A program made the translations under genes and the position numbers. DNA of 64,000 nt from the NCBI RefSeq assembly GCF_916618885.1, contig NZ_CAKAKH010000001.1, positions 1,537,005-1,601,004 on the forward strand. Direction: 5' to 3'. Of this stretch, positions 40,366-49,234 are shown piece by piece. The notes beneath the pieces were generated by a model that worked only from the letters and a program-made list of their open reading frames with translations, made no database searches and was not told the origin of the DNA. Origin of the DNA: Marinilactibacillus sp. Marseille-P9653 (GTDB lineage Bacteria > Bacillota > Bacilli > Lactobacillales > Carnobacteriaceae_A). How positions within the stretch are numbered: the stretch's first letter is position 1; every line of letters begins with the position of its first letter.

Positions 40366-41268
40366 TTAGTTCATATTTTTCGGAACCAAGAAAGTGAAAA
40401 GACTAGGAAGAACCTTTATATCTAACGGGAAAGCTGGTCCTTTTTCCCCATCTAAAGCTACATGTCCATCATGACTACTTTTAATAATGGCTTCTTTAAA
40501 GCTCCAGACGAACCCTTTATTTTCCTCATTTGTTTTATTCTCATCGTCTTTAAATAAAGAGGTCACTGCTGTAATCTTTTCTCCTAAAGTCGATTCTTCT
40601 AATCCAAAAAGGTATAATTGTCCATCATCATAGGTTGCATCTTTGAAAAAGTTAGGGATACCCGCTATGGAATTTGATAAGCCAATCAATAGTAAACTTA
40701 AATCATGCTGACTCGTTTTTCCATCTACCGTTAATTCCACTTCAAATGTCTCATCTTCTGTTAGGGATCTTATTCCCTCAAAGAAATAAGCTAATGATCC
40801 AAATCGTTCTTTTGATTCTTTACTCACTTCCCAAACAGTTTCTGGAATAGAACCCGCCGAAATAGAACTTAAAAATAAGCGACCATTGATTAACCCTGCA
40901 TCTGCCTTTTTGTCCACACAATTTGCAAGATCTTCTACTGCTTGAGCCATATCTGTGGAAATACCAAGTCCTCTAGCGATATTGTTCACTGTACCGGTTG
41001 GAATGATACCAATTTTGGGTCTATAAGGTTCATCTTTAAGTGCATCTCCTAGTCCAGAAACAGTTCCGTCTCCTCCGAGCGCAATAATAATTTCATATTT
41101 TTCTTCGCAAGCCTCTCTGGCAAATTTTCCGATATCTGCCTCTTTTTCCGTGATTTTAATATCTGCCGTACGTCCATTCTCCTTGAATATTGATTGAGCT
41201 CTAATCGCAAACTCTTCAGCTTGTTTTTTACCAGAAGATGGATTGGCAATAATCATAACTTCTTTCAC
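40366..41268 (-). CDS. Diacylglycerol/lipid kinase family protein (YegS/BmrU type)
   Basis: This 300-aa protein has the NAD-kinase-like fold: ANPSSGKKQAEEFA near the start, the ATP-binding loop ALGGDGTVSGLGDAL near residue 65, and GIIPTGTVNNIARGLGI near 85. The C-terminal part shows SHDGHVALDGEKGPAFP. The start is a GTG with AGAAGGG upstream. Such kinases phosphorylate diacylglycerol or related lipids at the membrane face. It stands between perR and the GH13 gene; substrate specificity is not determinable. Confidence 0.88.
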   Translation of the reverse strand: MKEVMIIANPSSGKKQAEEFAIRAQSIFKENGRTADIKITEKEADIGKFAREACEEKYEIIIALGGDGTVSGLGDALKDEPYRPKIGIIPTGTVNNIARGLGISTDMAQAVEDLANCVDKKADAGLINGRLFLSSISAGSIPETVWEVSKESKERFGSLAYFFEGIRSLTEDETFEVELTVDGKTSQHDLSLLLIGLSNSIAGIPNFFKDATYDDGQLYLFGLEESTLGEKITAVTSLFKDDENKTNEENKGFVWSFKEAIIKSSHDGHVALDGEKGPAFPLDIKVLPSLFTFLVPKNMN

Positions 41269-41333
41269 TGGCTTGCCCTTCTTTCTTTCGTAATTGGTTT
41301 TATTATACTACATTCTCAACCACGCCGTACAAA

Positions 41334-41364
41334 AAAAGACCACGTAAAATTTACGTAGTCTTTT
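41334..41364 (-). terminator. Terminator after perR
   Basis: Fifteen-base arms with one mismatch are followed on the minus strand by TTTTTTTG, nine bases after the perR stop codon. Confidence 0.88.
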
Positions 41365-41372
41365 CAAGCTTT

Positions 41373-41792
41373 TCACTGACATTCAGGACATAATCCATAG
41401 ATTTCCAGTCGATGAGATGTCACTTTAAAACCGGTTAGATTACTCGTAACCTCTTCCGCGTCATCAAGTCCAGGATAGTACACATCTTCTATTTTTCCGC
41501 AGTTTGTACAAATAGCATGATAGTGCTCGGTTGAAGCAAAATCAAAGCGACTAGAGGCATCCCCATATTTCATTTCCTTCACCAAACCAAGTTGGATGAA
41601 CAATTTCAAATTATTATAAACTGTCGCAACACTCATACTAGGAAATTTACTAGATAAAGCTTTATAAATATCATCTGCTGTTGGATGAGTATCCATATCA
41701 ATTAAATATTCTAAGATTGCATGCCTTTGTGGCGTAATCCTTACATTGTTATATTTCAGTCTCTCAATAGACTGATTCACTAAATAACTCAT
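41373..41792 (-). CDS. perR: Fur family peroxide-responsive repressor PerR
   Basis: PerR is a metal-dependent repressor that senses hydrogen peroxide by oxidation of histidines at its regulatory site. The 139-aa protein has a winged helix (NVRITPQRHAILEYL, SVATVYNNLKLF), the regulatory ligands in DMDTHPTAD, RFDFASTEHYH and EDVYYPG, and the structural zinc pairs CTNC and CPEC. This His/Asp pattern fits PerR rather than Fur or Zur. AAGGAT precedes the ATG. Target genes cannot be read from the window; msrA is an oxidative-repair gene but shows no obvious PerR box. Confidence 0.9.
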   Translation of the reverse strand: MSYLVNQSIERLKYNNVRITPQRHAILEYLIDMDTHPTADDIYKALSSKFPSMSVATVYNNLKLFIQLGLVKEMKYGDASSRFDFASTEHYHAICTNCGKIEDVYYPGLDDAEEVTSNLTGFKVTSHRLEIYGLCPECQ

Positions 41793-41989
41793 TTTTTATC
41801 TATCCTTTTTTATTCACTTATAACATTTCCGACATTCGGCCTATTTATTCTTCATGATACTCTCTTACTACTTTTAATGCAAGAAAATGCGGAATAACGA
41901 AAATAACCTTTGAGAAATCATTCTAGTTGCTATACTATTATATCATTCATACTTTTATCCATATTATTCGAAGGCAGTGAACTTATAAA

Positions 41990-43078
41990 ATGAAAATTGG
42001 AGCCCGCACATTCAAAACCGGTTTAGCCGTGTTTTTAGCATTAGCTATTCCCTCTTTATTAAATATCTCAGAAGGTGTTCCACTTGCTGGGATATCAGCT
42101 GTAGTTTCTATGCAACCTTCCGTGAAAAAATCTTTCCAAACTTTGAAAGACAGATTACTAGCGAATATAATAGGAGGCGTTGTTGCCGTCCTTACCGTCA
42201 TTGCTTTAGGTAATTCCTATTTTATGATTGGCTTAGCTTCTGCAATTTTAATCGCAATTCTTCATCAATTCAAACTAAACAACGTGATCGTCTCTTCTAT
42301 CATCACACTAATCATCATTATGATGTCAACCGATTATCCAATTGTTATGAGCGCTTCAATACGCGTTCTGGGTACAATCATTGGTGTATTCTCAGCTTTT
42401 GTTGTTAATGGTGTTGTCTTACCACCTAAATACGATGAAAAACTCTTTTACTTGAATAATCAAGTAACCGATGACTTAACGAGATTCATACGCGCGAGTT
42501 TAAGAAAAAATATTCAATATCCTATGATGCGTAAAGACTTGAAAAATTTAGAAGCCAGTATTTCCAAAATGAATTTATATCTTGATCATTTGGTTGATGG
42601 CGATCTTAGAAAATATTTTAGATCTTCTGAGTACTCTCTCGCTAGAACGATCGTTGTCTATCGGCAATTTATTCGAACAACTGAAAAAGCCTATGATCTA
42701 GTGCAGACTCTACATCAAGCAGAAAATGTTTATAATCACTTCCCTCAAGAATTGAGACATTTACTCATTGAACGCCTAGAAACACTGATGTCGGCGCATG
42801 AACAGATTATCTTGAAATGGAACGGTCGTGTATTGCCTGAAGAAGTCAATTTCATTACGCATAAAGCAACCTTAAGAAAATCCTTTATGGACTCCTTTTT
42901 CAATGAAGCGAACCTAGAATCCTACTTGGAAAATGAATATGGACAAAGTAATGCAGTTATTCATATCATGTCTTCCGTTTTGGATTACGAAGAAAGCCTT
43001 CAGCATTTAAACAAATTGGTCAGCAGTTACAAGAAAAATCACAATGAAGAAGAAGATAAAATCATAGATCTTCATTAA
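41990..43078 (+). CDS. Aromatic acid exporter family membrane protein (DUF939/FUSC type)
   Basis: This 362-aa protein has an N-terminal membrane half (about 1-145) with the family start KIGARTFKTGLAVFLALAI and PLAGISAVVSMQPSVKKS, followed by a long helical cytoplasmic half (about 150-350) of the ArAE_1_C type. The layout matches Bacillus YqjA/YgaE proteins. Export of aromatic acids is inferred from family naming only. It is divergent from perR, with about 200 bases between the two starts. Confidence 0.88.
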   Translation: MKIGARTFKTGLAVFLALAIPSLLNISEGVPLAGISAVVSMQPSVKKSFQTLKDRLLANIIGGVVAVLTVIALGNSYFMIGLASAILIAILHQFKLNNVIVSSIITLIIIMMSTDYPIVMSASIRVLGTIIGVFSAFVVNGVVLPPKYDEKLFYLNNQVTDDLTRFIRASLRKNIQYPMMRKDLKNLEASISKMNLYLDHLVDGDLRKYFRSSEYSLARTIVVYRQFIRTTEKAYDLVQTLHQAENVYNHFPQELRHLLIERLETLMSAHEQIILKWNGRVLPEEVNFITHKATLRKSFMDSFFNEANLESYLENEYGQSNAVIHIMSSVLDYEESLQHLNKLVSSYKKNHNEEEDKIIDLH

Positions 43079-43088
43079 ATTTCACAGC

Positions 43089-43138
43089 AAAAAACTTCCA
43101 TTAGCTGAACCATCTCGGTTCAGTAATGGAAGTTTTTT
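43089..43138. terminator. Terminator between exporter and SGNH-like gene
   Basis: Arms of about 22 bases (start AAAAAACTTCCATTA) with a short loop and A/T tails on both sides serve the two convergent genes. Confidence 0.9.
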
Positions 43139-43148
43139 ATATCCCTTT

Positions 43149-44009
43149 TTATTCGTCTGTTGTGTTTGAAACTTCACTTTCAATGGCTTGCTGTATTAAC
43201 GTATTTCCTTGCTCATTAAGGTTCGTTTGTTCTTCATCGAATAAAGAGTCCAGTTCAAGTCCCTCTTCTTCAGCCAGTGTAGTGAACTGGTCGTGAATAG
43301 CGATAACAGGGATTCCAAACTCGCTTGCCACTGAATTCATCTCATTCATATAACTTCTATAACTCAATGATCTAGAGTTAGGGTTATCAAATTCCGATAG
43401 GATTGGTGCTGGTTCCATAAAGAAAATTTCAGTATCAGGTAGTCCTTCTGTTAAAGCATTCATAATACTGGTTAGGTACTGATTAGTTTCTGAAAGACCA
43501 ATATCTCTATTTTTGTCTTCCAAAGCAGGCATACGGTAGATAATAACATCCGCTCCAGATTCTACCACAGTGTCAACTGTTCGTTGAATATACAAGTCAT
43601 ATGTATCTGTTTCTGGGTATGTATATTCTTCAATTTCTAAAGGACCACTTACGTTATCTTGAATGATTGTATTCATCTGTCCATACCATTCTAAGGATGT
43701 ATCGATTGGACCATAGTAAGCTAATTTAGCTTGTTCATTAGTCAACGTTGTATAATCAATCGTCTCTAGAATAGATAATGAATCCAGATTCGATTCATAT
43801 TCAGCAAGCTTTTCTTCAGTACTTAGTGCATCAGGTGCAGTTTGCTCAGAAGTTGTACTACCTTCTCCCTCTGATTCATTTGTATCATTTGCACTCAAAC
43901 TATTTTGAAGCATTTCTTCTTCCTGATTATTTGCATATTGTCTACCAAAAAAGATAATCAGAATCGAAGCAATTCCTAATATTACAGTTAAAAAAATATT
44001 CTTTTTCAC
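43149..44009 (-). CDS. Membrane-anchored SGNH-hydrolase-like protein
   Basis: This 286-aa protein has an N-terminal membrane segment (about 5-24), an acidic Ser/Thr-rich linker (about 30-75) and a globular domain. The domain resembles SGNH proteins in strand order: KLAYYGPIDTSLEWYGQM stands where block I would be, VIIYRMPALEDKN at block III, EIFFMEPAPI later. The canonical GDS serine motif and the final DxxH are not visible, so it may be catalytically different or inactive. AGAGG precedes the ATG. Confidence 0.55.
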   Translation of the reverse strand: MKKNIFLTVILGIASILIIFFGRQYANNQEEEMLQNSLSANDTNESEGEGSTTSEQTAPDALSTEEKLAEYESNLDSLSILETIDYTTLTNEQAKLAYYGPIDTSLEWYGQMNTIIQDNVSGPLEIEEYTYPETDTYDLYIQRTVDTVVESGADVIIYRMPALEDKNRDIGLSETNQYLTSIMNALTEGLPDTEIFFMEPAPILSEFDNPNSRSLSYRSYMNEMNSVASEFGIPVIAIHDQFTTLAEEEGLELDSLFDEEQTNLNEQGNTLIQQAIESEVSNTTDE

Positions 44010-44075
44010 AAATTAACATCCTCTCAAGCAGATTCTTAAAAATCATATCATACTTTCCTCTATCTTTACAATAAA

Positions 44076-44110
44076 AACAGCAAAAGTCTTTAAGAAAGAC
44101 TCTTGCTGTT
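44076..44110 (-). terminator. Terminator after ntdp
   Basis: Sixteen-base arms (AACAGCAAAAGTCTTT and a near complement) are followed on the minus strand by TTTTATTG. Confidence 0.88.
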
Positions 44111-44129
44111 TAACTTTGTTTCATCACAA

Positions 44130-44666
44130 TTATTTTTTACCCGTTAGTTGTTTATATCGGTCGTACCATAAATCAACGTAGCCTTCTGAAAACGGACCTT
44201 TTTCTTCTTTGATCCATTCAACAAGTACCTTGATATGCTCTTTCAATATAAGATCAACTTCTTCTGGATAATCCCATTTTTTACCGTGCTCTTCATATTC
44301 ATCAACATCCAGCAAACGTTTTTCTCCATCTGGAAAAACTTTTACATCTAGATCATAATCAATATATTTCGCACCTTCTTCATCAATAAGAAATGGAGAA
44401 GCCATATTACAGTAATAAGAAGTTCCTTTTTGGCGAATCATTGTAACGATATTGAACCAGTAGTGCTTATGGAAGTAAACAAGCGCAGGTTCTCTAGTTC
44501 TCCATCTTCTACCATCAGATTCAATTACAAGTGTATGGTCATTACAACCAATCAATGAGTGCTCAGTTGTTTTCAAAACCATAGTATCTCGCCAAGTTCT
44601 GTGCAAACTTCCGTCGTGTTTATAGCTTTTGATCGTGATGAAATCTCCTTCTTTTGGAAACTGCAT
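44130..44666 (-). CDS. Nucleoside tri-/diphosphate phosphatase, DUF402 family (Ntdp)
   Basis: DUF402 proteins of this type hydrolyse nucleoside tri- and diphosphates. The 178-aa protein shows the family features: [18 protein letters not shown] at the start, [15 protein letters not shown], then [25 protein letters not shown] with the metal-binding Asp and Glu residues, and VDEYEEHG. It resembles staphylococcal SA1684-type enzymes in size. It stands alone behind mutY. Confidence 0.88.
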   Translation of the reverse strand: MQFPKEGDFITIKSYKHDGSLHRTWRDTMVLKTTEHSLIGCNDHTLVIESDGRRWRTREPALVYFHKHYWFNIVTMIRQKGTSYYCNMASPFLIDEEGAKYIDYDLDVKVFPDGEKRLLDVDEYEEHGKKWDYPEEVDLILKEHIKVLVEWIKEEKGPFSEGYVDLWYDRYKQLTGKK

Positions 44667-44846
44667 CCATGTACCAACTTTCTTTATCCAAGTAATATTA
44701 CTACAATAATATTCTCGGATTCATCTCACCACGTATTATATCACAATCCGTTAATTATCCGTAGGGAAAAGTGATCCTGATCGAATCCCCTGAAATATAA
44801 TGCAATTTAAAGGACTCTGCTTCGTCTGCAGATTTGTGGGAGTATT

Positions 44847-46040
44847 TTAAAATAAAGTGATTTCTTTGGATGCTTTCAGGAGTTTCTGTTGTAATACTGG
44901 GAATACGAATTGATCAAACTCGCTTTCATTGACCCATTCACAATTTGTTGGTATATCTTGTTCCAGTTGATTTAAAGTAGCTTCATATAAGTAGATATTC
45001 CAGTGCAAATGCGTAAAAATATGCTTGACCGATCCATTTGAATTCTGACTCACAGTAGCATCTACATTATACTTTTGCTTTAGAAATTCAGTTACTGCCT
45101 TCGCTTCTATCTCATCAATCTCATGCAGATCTTTTTGAGTAAAAGATTTCCATTCTACTTGATCAAGTATGGTTTGCTCTTCTATTAAAGGGCAAGTCCA
45201 CATATTAGCCAGTAGTCTGTCTTCAGACCTTTTTTCTAGCAAATAAGCTCCCTCATTATTCTTAATCATCATTGCAAAATAATTGACGATTTTTTTCTTT
45301 TTCTTTTTACTTTTGAAAGGATACTCGAGATACGTTTCATTTAGGTAAGAAGCATTGAATTCTTTTACAGGACTTTTTGAAGGATCATAATTTTTAGGCG
45401 TACAGATTGTTGCTCCAAGATCCATTAGTGCTTGGTTAAAATCGCCTGGTCTGTTTGGATCAATAATATGGTACATAACCTCTTCAAAGACTTTTCTACT
45501 AGCAGGTTTCGCAATATCAACGTTGATTTCAAAAAGTCGGCTAAGCACCCTCATCAAATTTCCATCAACGGCAGGCTCAGCATGGTTGAACGCAATACTT
45601 GAAACCGCTCCTGCTGTATAGGGTCCAATGCCTTTAAGCTTTTTAATTTGTTCAGGTTCGGTAGGAAATACTCCATCAAATTCAGTAACGACTTGGATCG
45701 CTGCTGCTTTCATGTTTCTGACTCTGGAGTAGTATCCAAGCCCTTCCCAAGCTTTTAGAAGCGTATCTTCGTCTGAGCTGGCGAGATCCGCAATGGTTGG
45801 AAACAATTCCAAGAAACGATTGTAGTATGGAATGACCGTATCTACTCTAGTCTGTTGAAGCATAATTTCAGAAATCCATATTTTGTATGGATCTGACGTT
45901 TTTCTCCAAGGTAAATCCCTTTTCTCTTTATCATACCAGTCTAGTAGAACCGTTCTAAATGAATCGATTTTATCTTGTGACCACATTTCAATATCATATT
46001 TTGTTTTTAATTCTTCAGTTGTTAAATGGTTATTCTTCAT
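44847..46040 (-). CDS. mutY: Adenine DNA glycosylase MutY lacking the iron-sulphur cysteines
   Basis: MutY removes adenine mispaired with 8-oxoguanine. The 397-aa protein has the catalytic helix-hairpin-helix core (EIMLQQTRVDTVIPYY with the catalytic Glu, LKGIGPYTAGAVSSIAF, AVDGNLMRVLSR) and a C-terminal NUDIX-like domain (about 230-370). In the cluster loop only the first Cys remains (ATICTPKNYDPSKSP); the other three positions are Pro, Ser and Asn. Cluster-less MutY proteins are known in lactic acid bacteria. It overlaps recX by 11 bases. Confidence 0.93.
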   Translation of the reverse strand: MKNNHLTTEELKTKYDIEMWSQDKIDSFRTVLLDWYDKEKRDLPWRKTSDPYKIWISEIMLQQTRVDTVIPYYNRFLELFPTIADLASSDEDTLLKAWEGLGYYSRVRNMKAAAIQVVTEFDGVFPTEPEQIKKLKGIGPYTAGAVSSIAFNHAEPAVDGNLMRVLSRLFEINVDIAKPASRKVFEEVMYHIIDPNRPGDFNQALMDLGATICTPKNYDPSKSPVKEFNASYLNETYLEYPFKSKKKKKKIVNYFAMMIKNNEGAYLLEKRSEDRLLANMWTCPLIEEQTILDQVEWKSFTQKDLHEIDEIEAKAVTEFLKQKYNVDATVSQNSNGSVKHIFTHLHWNIYLYEATLNQLEQDIPTNCEWVNESEFDQFVFPVLQQKLLKASKEITLF

Positions 46041-46971
46041 TTTCTTCTTCCTTCATCTCGATGAATCTTTGAATCAATTCGGATGGATATCCCTTTTGAA
46101 ACAGACTCGTTTTAGTTTTTCTAATCAGATCATATCCCTTTGCCTTGCTGGAGTAACGTCTCCAAGCTTGTTCACCTTGCACGACTAATGCATCATACTC
46201 TTCGTCTTCTGATTTTTCTGTGTCCATCTCATTGACCACTTCTTGGATAATATCCATATCATAGCCTTTTTGAAGTAAAAACTGTTTTGTTTTCTGAATC
46301 GCTTCTCTTTGAGACTTCTGATTAGATTTTCTCCATGATTTTTCTGCTAAGTTGAACGCATTATCAAACTGATCTTCAAATGAATATTCTAGCATGGCTT
46401 CTTCTATTAGTAATTTGTCGATCCCTTTTCGGTTCAATTCATTCATGATCGTCTTCGGACCTTTTCTATTTAGATTGGCCGCTGTTCTTACGTAACTCTT
46501 GGCGTAGTCCAGATCATTAATCAATCTCTGATCTTTTAGTTGTTCTATAATTTCTTCGACGTATTCTTCAAATTCTTTATCTATCAAGTCATCTCTTACT
46601 TCTTTTTCAGAACGCATACCGTAACTCAAGTAAACTAGCGCTCTTTGATAAGCTTTTCTAGAAACGTCTTCTTCTTGGAGGGATTCTTGAAATTCTTTTG
46701 ATACAACCATCCCTTTATGAAGCATATGTCGAATAATCAATTCCTCATCTACTGGGAAAGCATATACTTCATTGATAAAAATGTTATAACGACCCGGACG
46801 TTTTTGTGCTTGGATACTAGTGATTTTCTCTTCATTAACTGATTTAGTCTCTTTTTGGATAGAAGGTTTTTTACCACTTTCTTTGCCTACTTTTTTTGTT
46901 TCTTGTGGCTGATTCGGTTGTAGTCTGATCAATTGTTCATTGAATTTTTTTTCTTTATCCGAACGATTCAT
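46030..46971 (-). CDS. recX: RecA regulator RecX with N-terminal extension
   Basis: RecX limits RecA filaments. The 313-aa protein contains three-helix RecX repeats: AYQRALVYLSYGMRSEKEVRDDL, DLDYAKSYVRTAANLNRKGPKTIMNELNRKG, and the later QREAIQKTKQFLLQKGYD. About 55 charged residues rich in Lys, Glu and Gln precede the usual start, longer than common homologues. I start at 46971, where GGAAGGTG lies six bases upstream. It is co-transcribed with mutY. Confidence 0.92.
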   Translation of the reverse strand: MNRSDKEKKFNEQLIRLQPNQPQETKKVGKESGKKPSIQKETKSVNEEKITSIQAQKRPGRYNIFINEVYAFPVDEELIIRHMLHKGMVVSKEFQESLQEEDVSRKAYQRALVYLSYGMRSEKEVRDDLIDKEFEEYVEEIIEQLKDQRLINDLDYAKSYVRTAANLNRKGPKTIMNELNRKGIDKLLIEEAMLEYSFEDQFDNAFNLAEKSWRKSNQKSQREAIQKTKQFLLQKGYDMDIIQEVVNEMDTEKSEDEEYDALVVQGEQAWRRYSSKAKGYDLIRKTKTSLFQKGYPSELIQRFIEMKEEENEE

Positions 46972-47066
46972 TTTATCACCTTCCAAATATAGTATCTCTA
47001 TTATAACACAGGTAATAAGATTCCTATAGGTTCTGGAGTCATTAAAAGAACTTTTGTTCTCAAAAA

Positions 47067-47094
47067 AGAGCCTACCTAGATTCAGGTAGACTCT
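47067..47094 (-). terminator. Terminator after the small stress-type gene
   Basis: Eleven-base arms with one mismatch (AGAGTCTACCT on the minus strand) are followed by TTTTTTG. It lies 18 bases after the stop of the 77-aa gene. Confidence 0.85.
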
Positions 47095-47112
47095 ATACTA
47101 TTGTGATTCAGA

Positions 47113-47346
47113 TTAAAGATCTTTTTCTACATCATTACCAACTTGATCACCTTTTGCTTTTTCATAAACTCTGCGATCATCTTCATCCAGTCCGGATCTT
47201 GAAGGACGATCTTTCACAAAGCCTAATGGAGACGATGTATCTGGACTCGTAACTTCATCTCTAGCAGGATCACGTCTATCAGGCGTTGCATCCGGCTGAC
47301 CGGTTCTTTTTAAATCATTATTAGATGTTTTATCCACTTTACTCAT
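47113..47346 (-). CDS. Small hydrophilic protein of unknown function
   Basis: This 77-aa protein is highly charged and lacks hydrophobic segments: TGQPDATPDRRDPARDE, then PSRSGLDEDDRRVYEKAK. Such composition suggests an intrinsically disordered protein. It lies 30 bases after an SDR gene and with the YflT-like gene forms a minus-strand trio that looks like a general stress group. I do not recognise a family. Confidence 0.7.
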   Translation of the reverse strand: MSKVDKTSNNDLKRTGQPDATPDRRDPARDEVTSPDTSSPLGFVKDRPSRSGLDEDDRRVYEKAKGDQVGNDVEKDL

Positions 47347-47376
47347 AGTTTAAACCTCCAAGTATTCTTTCTAAAA

Positions 47377-48249
47377 TTATCCGTTAACAATAACTCCACC
47401 ATTAACGTGGATAGTTTGCCCAGTTACGTAACTAGAATCATCACTTGCTAGGAATACATAAGCAGGTGCTAATTCATAAGCTTCCCCTGGTCTTCCAAGT
47501 GCACCATCTTTACCCCAACTAGCAATTTCTTCTTCTGGGAATGTTGCTGGAATAAGTGGTGTCCAGATTGGTCCTGGTGCTACAGTGTTCACTCTGATTT
47601 TTTTATTAGTGAACTCTTGGTTTTGAGACAATGAACGCGTAAAGGATACAATCGCTCCATTCGTCCCAGAATAGTCTAGTAGATTTGGATTACCTTTATA
47701 AGCTGTTACAGAGGAAGTATTGATAATCTTTCCACCTTCGTTCATGTGAGGGAAAACAGCTTTAACAAAATAAATCATACTAAAGATATTTGTACGGTAA
47801 GTTCTGTCCACTTGTTCAGCAGTTATATCCAAGATAGACTCTTGATACATTTGCTCCCCGGCATGATTCACTAAAATATCAATAGATCCCCATTTAGAGA
47901 CGACCTCTTGAGTAACTTCAGCCGCGTGTTTCTCATCACCAACGTCACCTTTAAATACTAATACATCAGCGCCAATTTCTTGAAGGCGATTTTTAGTCTT
48001 TTCAGCATCATCATCGGAAGAATGATAAGTGAAAGCTACTTTTGCACCTTCTTTGGCAAAAAGTATAGCCGTAGCTGCTCCGATTCCAGAATCGCCACCT
48101 GTAATGATTGCCACTTTATCTTTAAGTTTATCGGCTGATTTATATTCTTCATTTTCAACTACTGGCTCACGACGCATATTTTCTGATTCGTCATCCATCA
48201 AGTAATCTTTTTTCGGTTCTTGAGTTTTTACGATATTTTCTTCAGTCAT
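47377..48249 (-). CDS. SDR family oxidoreductase (YhdF/YdaD type) with Lys to Asn change at the active site
   Basis: This 290-aa short-chain dehydrogenase belongs to the group of general stress SDRs with a long N-terminal extension (about 45 residues). The cofactor motif is IITGGDSGIGAATA near residue 49; the catalytic Ser lies in INTSSVTAY and the Tyr in LDYSGTNGAIVSF. The usual YxxxK reads YSGTN, so the catalytic Lys is replaced by Asn, which normally impairs activity. The C-terminal end VTGQTIHVNGG is typical. The partner genes are a small hydrophilic protein and a YflT-like protein. Confidence 0.92.
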   Translation of the reverse strand: MTEENIVKTQEPKKDYLMDDESENMRREPVVENEEYKSADKLKDKVAIITGGDSGIGAATAILFAKEGAKVAFTYHSSDDDAEKTKNRLQEIGADVLVFKGDVGDEKHAAEVTQEVVSKWGSIDILVNHAGEQMYQESILDITAEQVDRTYRTNIFSMIYFVKAVFPHMNEGGKIINTSSVTAYKGNPNLLDYSGTNGAIVSFTRSLSQNQEFTNKKIRVNTVAPGPIWTPLIPATFPEEEIASWGKDGALGRPGEAYELAPAYVFLASDDSSYVTGQTIHVNGGVIVNG

Positions 48250-48298
48250 TTGTCATTACTCCTTTAAGTTGTTTTTAGTATAGTGCATTCACTTATGC

Positions 48299-49222
48299 TT
48301 ATTTTTCTGTTGGTTCTTCTTTCATACCGGCATCATTAGCATCGTCGTCGGTATACTTAGCATCACTTTCTGGCATTTCAGTGTTTTCTGAAGGACTTTT
48401 TTCAGATTTTGGTTCAGCATTCAATGGACTATTTGATTCAGGTTTTACGACACCCTTTGCTACATTTTCAGGATAGCCATGATTAGATTCTTCTGATACA
48501 ACAGTTGTCTCTTCCCCAGTTAAATCAGGATTTTTATCTAATGATTCTCCACTATCTTCAGTTGTAGTGTGATCCTGATCATCTGACTTGTCAGTACCCT
48601 GATTAGACTCATTTGATTCATTTGTTTCTACTTTATCTTCTTCTCTAGTATCTTGAGCTTGTGAAGGATCAATACCGCCACTCATATTTTTAGGATCTGT
48701 TTCGCTCGTATCCACATCCGTAGGTTTTACATCTTTTTGCTCGTTTGTTACGGCATCTACTTCTTTGCTTTCTTCTTCTATTGGATTAGTCTGATTATCT
48801 TTCATATCTTGATCATTCTCCTCATTAGTTACGTTTTTATTTACTTCTGATAACTCCGTATGACTTGGTGCATCACTGTTCGCTAGTAATACAATTTCGC
48901 CAGCTTGCAGTGCTTCGATATGGTGTTCAGCAATCTCATGCGGAACGCCATGTTCTTCAAGCGAGTTATGAGCTTCGTCGGAGTCATATGTTCCAAAAGA
49001 TAAGGTTTCTTTGATTTTCTCCCAGAATGAACCATTTTCTTCTGAATCTACTAAATCAACTTCAACAGATTCCAAAGTATCGTTTTTCGACAGTTCATTA
49101 TTATCTTTAACTGTTACGACTAAAAGTTCGTCGGCAGAATAGTTTTCTTCATTGATTAATCTCTTTATTTCAGCTTTTATCTCTTTTTTAGTCTGAAACG
49201 TACCTTCAAATCTTCTTTCCAT
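48299..49222 (-). CDS. YflT-like general stress protein with long acidic tail
   Basis: This 307-aa protein has an N-terminal YflT/GSP17M-like domain (about 1-115): MERRFEGTFQTKKEIKAEIK, YSADELLVVT, and VPHEIAEHHIEALQAGEIVLL. The remaining two thirds are a low-complexity Glu/Asp/Ser/Asn tail rich in ES, ND and TE pairs, with no predicted fold. The start is uncertain: AAGGAG touches the ATG at 49234 and lies 12 bases from 49222. It leads the stress-type trio. Function is unknown. Confidence 0.8.
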   Translation of the reverse strand: MERRFEGTFQTKKEIKAEIKRLINEENYSADELLVVTVKDNNELSKNDTLESVEVDLVDSEENGSFWEKIKETLSFGTYDSDEAHNSLEEHGVPHEIAEHHIEALQAGEIVLLANSDAPSHTELSEVNKNVTNEENDQDMKDNQTNPIEEESKEVDAVTNEQKDVKPTDVDTSETDPKNMSGGIDPSQAQDTREEDKVETNESNESNQGTDKSDDQDHTTTEDSGESLDKNPDLTGEETTVVSEESNHGYPENVAKGVVKPESNSPLNAEPKSEKSPSENTEMPESDAKYTDDDANDAGMKEEPTEK

Positions 49223-49234
49223 CTGATGAATCAT

